A DNA stretch of 64,000 bases from Gammaproteobacteria bacterium (GTDB lineage: Bacteria > Pseudomonadota > Gammaproteobacteria > S012-40), in NCBI GenBank assembly GCA_029881255.1, contig JAOUMY010000012.1, positions 62,001-126,000 of the forward strand, in the 5' to 3' direction. Made by a program: the position numbers and the translations under genes. Positions 56,056 to 63,038 of the stretch are shown in pieces. The stretch's first letter is position 1; each line of letters opens with the position of its first letter. A model generated the notes under the pieces. The model was not told the origin of the DNA and ran no database searches. It saw only the letters and a program-made list of their open reading frames with translations.

Positions 56056-57291
56056 CTTTCTTTGTTCCCATTTCTCGGCTTCTTCCGCCCAGGTGTCCAT
56101 GCGCACGTAAGAGCTCTGACGTGGATGATTGACCATGTTTGGATCAACATCGATACCTACACCTTCAAGGAAGTTGACCAGGCCGATGCGCTCGATCATT
56201 TCACCGGTACGCTCGTGCTCAAGCGCGTTTTCAGCGAAGAAGTCGATGATGTTTTCAGCCATTTCAGTCAGCGCTTCGAAGTCTTCTTCTTCTTCCAGCT
56301 TCATGAAAGGAACAACAACCGTACCCATGGTGTCACCGATCTTCAGCGTACGCTTACCACCGATCAGAATGGTTACGCCGTGATCATCACCAGGAGACAA
56401 TGCCTTGGTCATGACGTTAATACAGTGCATACAACGAACGCAATTGCGGTTGTCGACAGCCAGCGTGTCATCATCGTTCAGAGACAGCGCATTAGTCGGG
56501 CAACGTGAAACGACATTGTCGATAACGTATTTGCGGCTCTTCGCATTTATGAAATTCTTTACTTCCGCCTGATCAACTTTCATGTCGTCACGCCATGTTC
56601 CAATGACAGCCATATCTGAACGGTGAATCGCGTTCATACAGTCATTAGGACAACCCGAAACTTTGAATTTGAACTTGTAAGGCAGGGAAGGACGGTGCAT
56701 CTCGTCGAGGAAGTTGTTAACCAGCGTACGGTGAATCAGTTGCTCGTTCGCACAAGAGTGTTCACAACGCGCCGCACCTACACAAGACATGCCAGTGCGA
56801 ACAGCAGGGCCAGCACCACCAAGGTCAAAGCCCATTTCATTCAGTTCGTCGAATGCAGGCTGTACATTGTCAGTGGAAACACCTTGGAACATGATATCGC
56901 CAGATTGACCGTGGAATGCGATCAGACCAGAGCCATACTTTTCCCATACGTCACACATATCGCGCAGGGTTTTGGTGTTGTAGTGCATGCCAGCAGGTGG
57001 CTGAACACGCAAGGTGTGGAATTCGGCAGCCTCGGGATATACGGCTTTACCGGTAGTTTTGTCTTTCAATTCGGTAAAACGGGGAATAACACCACCGCCA
57101 TAACCGCGGACACCAACTGTGCCCCCTTTCCAGTAACCCTTGCGAGTCTTGTAGGATTCTTCCAATTGACCCAACAGGTCAACCGCCATGTCATTGTTTT
57201 CTGCCAGTTTCTTGATGCCAGTTACAAAACTGGGCCAAGGACCGCTTTCCAATTGATCTAGATTGGGTGTATCGTGAAGTTTCTTAGCCAT
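56044..57291 (-). CDS. dsrA: DsrA, dissimilatory sulfite reductase alpha subunit
   Basis: A 415-aa catalytic subunit. The sirohaem-[4Fe-4S] cysteines are in CVGAARCEHSCANE and KVSGCPNDCMNAIH, and the ferredoxin insert has CPTNAL and NCVRCMHCINVM. AGGGGAAGG lies 7 bp before the ATG. It is the first gene of the dsr transcript, divergent from the TauD/Cas6-like operon. Confidence 0.97.
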   Translation of the reverse strand: MAKKLHDTPNLDQLESGPWPSFVTGIKKLAENNDMAVDLLGQLEESYKTRKGYWKGGTVGVRGYGGGVIPRFTELKDKTTGKAVYPEAAEFHTLRVQPPAGMHYNTKTLRDMCDVWEKYGSGLIAFHGQSGDIMFQGVSTDNVQPAFDELNEMGFDLGGAGPAVRTGMSCVGAARCEHSCANEQLIHRTLVNNFLDEMHRPSLPYKFKFKVSGCPNDCMNAIHRSDMAVIGTWRDDMKVDQAEVKNFINAKSRKYVIDNVVSRCPTNALSLNDDDTLAVDNRNCVRCMHCINVMTKALSPGDDHGVTILIGGKRTLKIGDTMGTVVVPFMKLEEEEDFEALTEMAENIIDFFAENALEHERTGEMIERIGLVNFLEGVGIDVDPNMVNHPRQSSYVRMDTWAEEAEKWEQRKNAG

Positions 57292-57321
57292 AATAGCCTT
57301 CCCCTAACAAGTTAACTTATT

Positions 57322-57333
57322 GAGAACGTTCTC
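57322..57333. promoter_or_regulatory. 12-bp palindrome upstream of dsrA, candidate operator
   Basis: GAGAACGTTCTC is a perfect palindrome 31 bp upstream of the dsrA start codon. It is a good size for a dimeric regulator site, but no regulator gene for dsr is visible in the window. Confidence 0.4.
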
Positions 57334-57800
57334 TGCACTGATTCAGGACAGCCTCTTACATCGGGCCCCTAATCCAATCACATTAGTCTATGTTAATTTA
57401 GTTCATAAGGAGTACCCCGCTGTTGGGAGGGGTAGGTAAAGTGATGTATATCCCAAAAGAGATATACGAATATAATCTCCTTATTTCAGATAGATACAAT
57501 ACCTTTTCTCATTTCGATATTGAATTGGGTCGCAACAGTGCAACGAGTAACCCATGTGATTATGTCGAACCAAGCAACGACGCGGGATGCGTACGCAGAG
57601 CAGTCACACGAAGCTGCATTATAACCACATGCTGAGTAAGGGTGAGTAGGTAAAACGGGTTCAAATGGTTTCAATTCAAATTGCTTGAGAGAGCGAATGG
57701 CGATAAAGACCTTAAGATATGAAATGTAACTACTTGGTTTTATTTTGTCTCTACTATATTGCCTAATATTAATAAGTAAAAAGGAATGATGACCGATAAC

Positions 57801-57816
57801 TATCCCTATCGGGATA
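57801..57816. promoter_or_regulatory. Inverted repeat TATCCC/GGGATA upstream of the TauD-like gene
   Basis: A 6-bp perfect inverted repeat with a 4-bp spacer, 83 bp before the TauD-like start codon. A possible operator; evidence is symmetry only. Confidence 0.3.
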
Positions 57817-57898
57817 TCGCGGTTGCAAACGATAGCCGGTAGTTTCCGACTCAACGGCCTGAAGCCCAAAATTGATCAACTAAAATCTCTATAGTGAT

Positions 57899-58825
57899 AT
57901 GTTAACTTTCAGCAAACTAGCCAGTAACCCGCATGCCTCCTTGATGAAACCCGCTACAAAACCAAAGCACCAGGTCGATTATGAGCGTTGGCGTCGGCAA
58001 AAATTGGCGGCCTATGAGAATACGCCATCATTGGTGACAGCTCTGGCGAATCCTTTTGATATCACTGAAGATGAATATTCGAAGATATTGACGAACATAA
58101 AGCAATTCAATATGGCGCTTTATGCGACGGACTGTGGTGGTGTGGAAGACGATAATATACCGCGTCAGATAGGTAGACGTTTCGGTCTTGAAAACCTCGA
58201 CAGGCATTTGTGCGCAGAAGAATCAGGCATTGCCGCGTTGCGATTTAATCCTGATCAATTGCATGGTGAATATATTCCCTATTCACGACGTGCGATCAAT
58301 TGGCACACCGATGGATACTACAATAATCCGGAGCAGCGTATTAACGCGATGATCTTACAGTGTGTGAGTACCGCGGAGTCTGGAGGGGAAAACGCCGTCA
58401 TGGACCCGGAGATACTGTATATACTGCTGCGAGATGAAAACCCAAGTTACATTGATGCGCTTTCCCGTAATAATGTGATGACTATTCCTGCTAATGAACA
58501 GGATGGGAAGGTCATAAGAGAAGCTCAAACGGGTCCGGTATTTTATAGTGATGAAGCCGGGAATCTTCACATGCGTTATACTGCGCGTACACGTAGTATC
58601 GAGTGGCTGGATGACCCTATGGTTAAGAAGGCTACAACACGGATAACGCAAATTCTCAATGACCCACGTTCACCTTATATCTTTCGGTTCCGTATGAAGC
58701 CAGGGCAGGGCATTATTTGCAATAACGTGTTACATATGCGTACGGCATTTGAAGACAACACGCGTACCGGCCAACATCGTTTGGTGTACCGAGCACGCTA
58801 TTACGACAGAGTCAGGATTGAGTAG
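57899..58825 (+). CDS. TauD/TfdA-like Fe(II)/2-oxoglutarate dioxygenase
   Basis: A 308-aa predicted non-haem iron dioxygenase. The metal-binding HxD is His136/Asp138 (INWHTDGYYN). The distal His is probably His279 (NNVLHMRTAFED), and the 2-oxoglutarate Arg is among Arg294-Arg300 (QHRLVYRARYY). TauD relatives release sulfite from sulfonates or hydroxylate other small molecules or proteins; the substrate here is unknown. It is the first gene of a four-gene operon, and its stop abuts the next start. ATG 57899 has a weak ribosome site; ATG 57944 is an alternative. Confidence 0.82.
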   Translation: MLTFSKLASNPHASLMKPATKPKHQVDYERWRRQKLAAYENTPSLVTALANPFDITEDEYSKILTNIKQFNMALYATDCGGVEDDNIPRQIGRRFGLENLDRHLCAEESGIAALRFNPDQLHGEYIPYSRRAINWHTDGYYNNPEQRINAMILQCVSTAESGGENAVMDPEILYILLRDENPSYIDALSRNNVMTIPANEQDGKVIREAQTGPVFYSDEAGNLHMRYTARTRSIEWLDDPMVKKATTRITQILNDPRSPYIFRFRMKPGQGIICNNVLHMRTAFEDNTRTGQHRLVYRARYYDRVRIE

Positions 58826-59029
58826 ATGGAAAAGCTGAGTGAAATAGCCGAATTGGATGCCCCGTTTAACAAGAAAATAACCTTTCAGAAAGTGGAATAC
58901 GAAAACGGATTCCAGTTTTTACGTATGCGCATAAAGGAAGGCAAGCGATTCACGATTATCGATCTCGATGTCCATACAGCACAATCCTGTGCCGACACGA
59001 TTAACCAATGGATAGGCCAACTGGACTAG
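58826..59029 (+). CDS. Small conserved-looking protein of unknown function (67 aa)
   Basis: A 67-aa protein starting immediately after the dioxygenase stop (TAG-ATG) and ending 4 bp before the Cas6-like gene. The sequence is compact and mixed alpha/beta (ITFQKVEYENGFQFLRMRI; RFTIIDLDVHTAQSCADTI), with no membrane segment. The tight spacing argues that it is a real gene. I do not recognise the family with certainty. Confidence 0.75.
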   Translation: MEKLSEIAELDAPFNKKITFQKVEYENGFQFLRMRIKEGKRFTIIDLDVHTAQSCADTINQWIGQLD

Positions 59030-59033
59030 ATCA

Positions 59034-59690
59034 ATGTGGCAGGAAAAAAACCAGCACTATCGTGTTCCTGATGATGTCATTGAGGTGATCTTTAAGGTCG
59101 CCGGCAAGACACTTTGCAAGGAATATGAATCCCTACTCGCAGAGTCTCTGTACACGTTGTTTCCGACACTGCGAGAGATGGAAGATGTGGCGATTTTTCT
59201 CAATCATGCCATAGAAGAGGGGAACGGATGGTATATGGACGATGATCCCAGTGCGCCGTTGTATCTCTCACGTCGGACCAGACTGACATTACGTATCCCT
59301 TCAGTTCAGGAAGACGCGTTGCTTGCAGCGTTCAAGGACGGGATATTAAACATCAAAGAACATGAACTGCGCCTCACGCATTCTCAGTCACGACTGCTTT
59401 CGCCTTCTGCGACTTTGTATGCACGGCATATCGTGTCTGGTGAAGACGATGAAGCGGCATTTGTGTCACGAATAATCGAAAAACTGCGTGATATGGAAAT
59501 CCGGCCCAAGCGCCTTTTACCCGGAAAGGGAAGACAAATTCAACTGGATGATCAGCAATTCTATACGCGTAGCCTGATGATTGCCGATCTTGAAAAAGAC
59601 GAAGCGATACGTTTACAACAAAAAGGTCTTGGGCCACTCCGTCATATCGGTTGTGGTGTGTTCGTTCCCTATAAATCCATTTCAGATTAA
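59034..59690 (+). CDS. Cas6/Cmx6-like RAMP-fold protein in a non-CRISPR operon
   Basis: A 218-aa protein. Its C-terminal Gly-rich loop (GLGPLRHIGCGVFVPYKSI, about 197-215) and the preceding SLMIADLEKDEAIRLQQ match, from memory, the type I-MYXAN Cas6/Cmx6 family. The middle blocks YLSRRTRLTLRIP and ATLYARHIVSG agree. Cas6 proteins bind and cut CRISPR repeat RNA. Here the family His near the N-terminal helix seems to be replaced (KEYESLLAESLY), and the usual His in the G-loop (GPHR) is Leu. No repeat array or other cas gene is in view. It is 4 bp after the 67-aa gene and 6 bp before the next, so it is cotranscribed with them. RNA binding without CRISPR function is the likeliest role. Confidence 0.7.
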   Translation: MWQEKNQHYRVPDDVIEVIFKVAGKTLCKEYESLLAESLYTLFPTLREMEDVAIFLNHAIEEGNGWYMDDDPSAPLYLSRRTRLTLRIPSVQEDALLAAFKDGILNIKEHELRLTHSQSRLLSPSATLYARHIVSGEDDEAAFVSRIIEKLRDMEIRPKRLLPGKGRQIQLDDQQFYTRSLMIADLEKDEAIRLQQKGLGPLRHIGCGVFVPYKSISD

Positions 59691-59696
59691 CTTTCT

Positions 59697-60287
59697 ATGA
59701 GACTCAAATCCGGTTGGTTCAATAAGGACAAGCCTCGCTCTATTGCGGAACTCGGCGATGTCATGGGCTTTAATTTATGGTCTATTGCGGTCAATCGCGT
59801 CAAACATATGGAAGGGCAGGGATTCAAGGTCAACCTTCCCGCCCAGACCCTGGCTGTGATTGGCGAGTATCTGTTTTTCCTGATGCAGAAAATCGATCGC
59901 TATGTTTATAGCCGTTTGCCGCAGGAACAGCGCAATGCGTTCATTCAGTCCCTGGCAAAAAAGCTGATCAATACTATGGTAGAAAATCAGTTTGATGCCC
60001 ACGGCGCCGGTGATTACGCCACGCCATTTATTGTACGTATGAATGAAGCTCTCGGCGCCTATGCCCGCTTCGACGATGCCCGGGATGAAAGCGAGGCCTC
60101 TTACCCTTCTTTGGTCTATCTTGGCGATAGTATTGAAAACCTTGTGAAGGATTTGAATCAGGGATGGGTTAAGGAGCAGGTCATTGAAATCGAGGGCCTC
60201 GGCGCCGTGGAAAGTCTGATGCGCGTGTTGCCAAGAATAGTCGAAAGTGCAGAGAATGTTGATAATAATCAAGATTCTGTGGAGTAA
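59697..60287 (+). CDS. Unknown protein, last gene of the TauD/Cas6-like operon
   Basis: A 196-aa soluble, mainly helical protein (RLPQEQRNAFIQSLAKKLIN; NAVESL-like helices near the end). It has no signal peptide, no cysteine cluster and no motif that I recognise. It starts 6 bp after the Cas6-like gene, so coexpression is clear. A possible weak hairpin (60296-60313, AGCACTT/AAGTGCT) follows the stop. Confidence 0.75.
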   Translation: MRLKSGWFNKDKPRSIAELGDVMGFNLWSIAVNRVKHMEGQGFKVNLPAQTLAVIGEYLFFLMQKIDRYVYSRLPQEQRNAFIQSLAKKLINTMVENQFDAHGAGDYATPFIVRMNEALGAYARFDDARDESEASYPSLVYLGDSIENLVKDLNQGWVKEQVIEIEGLGAVESLMRVLPRIVESAENVDNNQDSVE

Positions 60288-60394
60288 ATATAAAGAGCAC
60301 TTAATAAAGTGCTTTAACAAAAGTTAAACTGAATTCTCAGCTTGTCGTTACCGATACAGTCAGTACGCCGCTAATTCCATCGAGACTGTGTCGC

Positions 60395-60901
60395 ATGAGT
60401 GAACAACCGTCATCCCTGTGGGGAAGCCTGTTTCGCGCAAAAGAGCCCTGGTATGAAGAAGTCATGTCACTCTGGGCGCGCACGCCGTTCTTTGCCAATA
60501 TTCCTGAACGAGAAATAATTAAACTTGCCAAGGTAATGCATCCTCGTAAATTTAACGCCGAGGAATTCATTTTTCGCTACGGTGACCAAGGTGCGGGCGC
60601 GGCGATGATTATTTCTGGTGCAGTAGAAATCAGTTATCAGGGCACGGTATTGGCCACATTACAGCGTGGAGATTTCTTCGGAGAAATTGCACTCGTACTT
60701 GATGAGCGGCGCACTGCAGATGCGGTGGCCAAAGAGCCCTGTGAGGTCGTATTTTTTTTACGCCCGGATTTGGATGAATGGATTGCGCGAGCACCGCAAC
60801 ATGGCGCTCGTCTAAGCACAAACCTGGCGCATGTTCTGGCCAAACGACTATTACACGCAAACAAGATGCTCGCCGACGAGAGGAAACGACATGTGGGCTA
60901 G
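60395..60901 (+). CDS. Stand-alone cyclic-nucleotide-binding domain protein
   Basis: A 168-aa protein with one cNMP-binding domain (about 35-155). The phosphate-binding cassette is visible (GDFFGEIALVLDERRTADAVA, read with the Arg at its end). No HTH domain follows, so it is not a CRP-type regulator. Its end overlaps the permease gene by 11 bp, which suggests it controls or binds that membrane protein. A cAMP-forming cyclase is encoded 34 kb away in the window. Confidence 0.85.
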   Translation: MSEQPSSLWGSLFRAKEPWYEEVMSLWARTPFFANIPEREIIKLAKVMHPRKFNAEEFIFRYGDQGAGAAMIISGAVEISYQGTVLATLQRGDFFGEIALVLDERRTADAVAKEPCEVVFFLRPDLDEWIARAPQHGARLSTNLAHVLAKRLLHANKMLADERKRHVG

Positions 60902-61949
60902 CGTAATCGTGCATCCTGTTTCGCGAGCACTGACGCTTTATCTGTTATTGCTCGTCGTCGTGGTTGTTGTCAGTCTGGTGTTCAAGCCCGTACTGTTACC
61001 ACTGGCTGCCTCGTTTATTCTATATGCTGTCTTGTATCCCATGGTAGCCAAGCTACAGGGAAATGGGTTTAGTGATAGTTGGTCGATTACCTTAGTTTTA
61101 CTTCTACTGACGATCTTCATTATTGGTAGCGTAGTGCTGCTTTTTCCTTTGCTGCTTGAGCAGATCCAGGAATTACAGACACGACTTCCTTTGATGTGGC
61201 AAAAACTGTCTGCCTTTGTTGATGCCTTCGGCAAGGCATTACGTGCATCTATGGGCGTAGAATTCGACACAGAAAAAGTTATCAAACGTACGCTGGAAAA
61301 CATTCAGTCTACCGGCGCCTCTATCGTTGTCTCCTCAGCAGGCACCATGATGCAGGTGGCGATGGCACTGTTTCTTGTCCCTCTGATCACTTTTTTTCTT
61401 TTACGGGACTACCGCAATATGCGTAACCGTTTTATGGGCTGGCTGCCCAACGCAGGTTTCGAATTAGGGTGGTTGATCTATCACGCAGTCGCCAGACAAC
61501 TGCAACAGTATCTGCGCGGCGTGATGTTGCAATCGAGCATTATCGCTGTCTTCGCCAGTATTGGTTTTTATTTAATCGGCGTTGATATGGCCTTTCTGTT
61601 TGGTGTTCTGACAGGCCTGTTTAATCTCATCCCGTATATTGGACCACCGTTGGCGATTATCCCCCCGTTACTGGTGAGTCTAGGTGGGGATGAGGTAACC
61701 ACCTTAATGATGGTCGGTATTCCCGTAGTCGTTTTGGCGGCACAACTGCTCGATAACCTGGTGATTGTACCTACGCTTATTGCTAATACCGTTAATCTAC
61801 ACCCACTCGTGGTGTTGCTTGGCATCATTATTTTTGGGGCGCTATTTGGATTTATCGGTATGCTCATCGCGATTCCATTCATGGCAGTATCCAACATCAT
61901 ATTTGCCTCTCTTGTGTTTGGTCTTCAGGGAAGCGACGCACCACAATAA
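60891..61949 (+). CDS. AI-2E-family membrane permease (PerM/YdiK-like)
   Basis: A 352-aa inner-membrane protein with about eight helices. ATG 60891 is preceded by GAGGAAA and gives a normal first helix (LTLYLLLLVVVVVVSLVF). Family blocks include FFLLRDYRNMRNRFMGWLPN, GLFNLIPYIGPPLAIIPPLL and ATPFMA-like IAIPFMAVSN at the end. Some relatives export autoinducer-2, others act as Na+/H+ antiporters; the substrate here is unknown. It is coupled to the cNMP-binding gene by overlap. Confidence 0.9.
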   Translation: MWASVIVHPVSRALTLYLLLLVVVVVVSLVFKPVLLPLAASFILYAVLYPMVAKLQGNGFSDSWSITLVLLLLTIFIIGSVVLLFPLLLEQIQELQTRLPLMWQKLSAFVDAFGKALRASMGVEFDTEKVIKRTLENIQSTGASIVVSSAGTMMQVAMALFLVPLITFFLLRDYRNMRNRFMGWLPNAGFELGWLIYHAVARQLQQYLRGVMLQSSIIAVFASIGFYLIGVDMAFLFGVLTGLFNLIPYIGPPLAIIPPLLVSLGGDEVTTLMMVGIPVVVLAAQLLDNLVIVPTLIANTVNLHPLVVLLGIIIFGALFGFIGMLIAIPFMAVSNIIFASLVFGLQGSDAPQ

Positions 61950-62030
61950 CGCACTTGCGGTAGTATTCATGCTTCGTAACAGTGCTTTATCAAGTGGATT
62001 CTTTTCTCCTTTATTTATCAAAAAAACCTT

Positions 62031-62051
62031 TATTGTTTAATATAAACAATA
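62031..62051. promoter_or_regulatory. Inverted repeat upstream of the FNT transporter gene
   Basis: TATTGTTTA / TAAACAATA, a perfect 9-bp inverted repeat with a 3-bp spacer, lies 116 bp before the transporter start in an AT-rich 217-bp gap. Its symmetry suits a regulator site; no T tract makes it a clear terminator. Confidence 0.4.
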
Positions 62052-62166
62052 GGATAGGTTTCGTGTTTTAAGTTGGCCTGTGATTTGCGATAGCGCTTGC
62101 ACGTAGCGTCGTTCTCAATACGATCAAAACGTCAAAAACTTATTTGTTGTCGATGGAGAAAAACAC

Positions 62167-62979
62167 ATGGCTTATCTCGCACCTTCGGAATTCGTCACCA
62201 AGATGGTGGACGCTGGCGAATCAAAAATCTATATGTCTACACGTGACACCATAATTAGAGCGTACATGGCAGGCGCTATACTCGGGCTGGCTGCGGTATT
62301 TGCAATAACGGTAGCTGTAACAACAGGCTCGACAATTCTGGGCGCGGTACTTTTCCCGGTTGGATTTTGTATGTTGTATCTGATGGGTTTTGATCTACTC
62401 ACAGGAGTATTCGTTCTTACGCCGTTGGCGTGGCTCGACAAACGACCTGGAGTCACGATCGGTGCGATATTGAAAAACTGGGGACTGGTGTTTGTTGGTA
62501 ACTTCGCTGGAGCATTGACTACCGCACTGATGATGGCAGTCGTGTTTACCTATGGTTTTACGACTGAGCCGGGAGCAGTTGGTCAAAAGATCGCAGGCAT
62601 TGGAGAGGCCCGTACGTTGGGCTATGCCGAACATGGTATGGCTGGATGGTTGACCATATTTCTTCGCGGTATGTTGTGTAACTGGATGGTTTCCATGGGT
62701 GTCGTTGGCGCAATGATTTCAACTACTGTCAGCGGCAAGGTACTGGCGATGTGGATGCCTATCATGCTGTTCTTTTTTATGGGCTTTGAACACTCAGTTG
62801 TAAATATGTTTCTATTTCCTTCCGCCATGATTATGGGTGGTGATTTCTCTGTCATGGATTACTTCTGGTGGAATGAAATCCCGACTGCATTGGGCAATCT
62901 GGTTGGCGGACTTGCATTTACCGGACTGACTTTGTACAGCACCCATGTACGTACAGCGCCAAAGCGCAATTTCAGTTAA
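62167..62979 (+). CDS. Formate/nitrite transporter (FNT) family protein
   Basis: A 270-aa pentameric channel with six helices. The FNT blocks AYMAGAILGLAAVFA, NWGLVFVGNFAGAL, RGMLCNWMVSMGV and FMGFEHSVVNMFLFP are present, the last carrying the conserved central His. NirC-like nitrite transport is plausible given the NarX-like system in the window, but formate or hydrosulfide (the HSC branch) cannot be excluded by eye. GGAGAAA lies before the ATG. Confidence 0.92.
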   Translation: MAYLAPSEFVTKMVDAGESKIYMSTRDTIIRAYMAGAILGLAAVFAITVAVTTGSTILGAVLFPVGFCMLYLMGFDLLTGVFVLTPLAWLDKRPGVTIGAILKNWGLVFVGNFAGALTTALMMAVVFTYGFTTEPGAVGQKIAGIGEARTLGYAEHGMAGWLTIFLRGMLCNWMVSMGVVGAMISTTVSGKVLAMWMPIMLFFFMGFEHSVVNMFLFPSAMIMGGDFSVMDYFWWNEIPTALGNLVGGLAFTGLTLYSTHVRTAPKRNFS

Positions 62980-62997
62980 TAATAAAACTTAGGAATC

Positions 62998-63024
62998 CCC
63001 GGCTCAACAATGAGCCGGGCTTTT
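62998..63024 (+). terminator. Intrinsic terminator after the FNT gene
   Basis: A 9-bp perfect stem (CCCGGCTCA/TGAGCCGGG) with a 4-nt loop is followed by C and four T residues, between the transporter stop and the phosphatase-kinase start. The T run is short, so some read-through is likely. Confidence 0.8.
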
Positions 63025-63038
63025 ATCCGGAAGTATCT

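Larger units (their letters stand above)
57292..57898. other. Divergent regulatory region between dsrA and the TauD/Cas6-like operon
   Basis: A 607-bp region with no convincing gene; short open frames on both strands lack codon bias and ribosome sites. It holds a 12-bp palindrome (57322-57333), an inverted repeat TATCCC/GGGATA (57801-57816) and AT-rich tracts around 57700-57790. Promoters for both operons must lie here, but I cannot assign their boxes with confidence. Confidence 0.6.

Noticed and set aside
57423-57869. Short open frames on both strands (70 and 127 codons) upstream of the TauD-like gene
   Set aside because: No ribosome sites, no recognisable motifs, and they overlap each other in a region that should hold two promoters.
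60296-60313. Terminator after the 196-aa unknown gene
   Set aside because: The stem is only 7 bp and AT-rich, and no T run follows, so I mention it only in the gene entry.
57292-60400. CRISPR array near the Cas6-like gene
   Set aside because: I looked for regularly spaced direct repeats of 25-40 bp on both sides of the gene and saw none.
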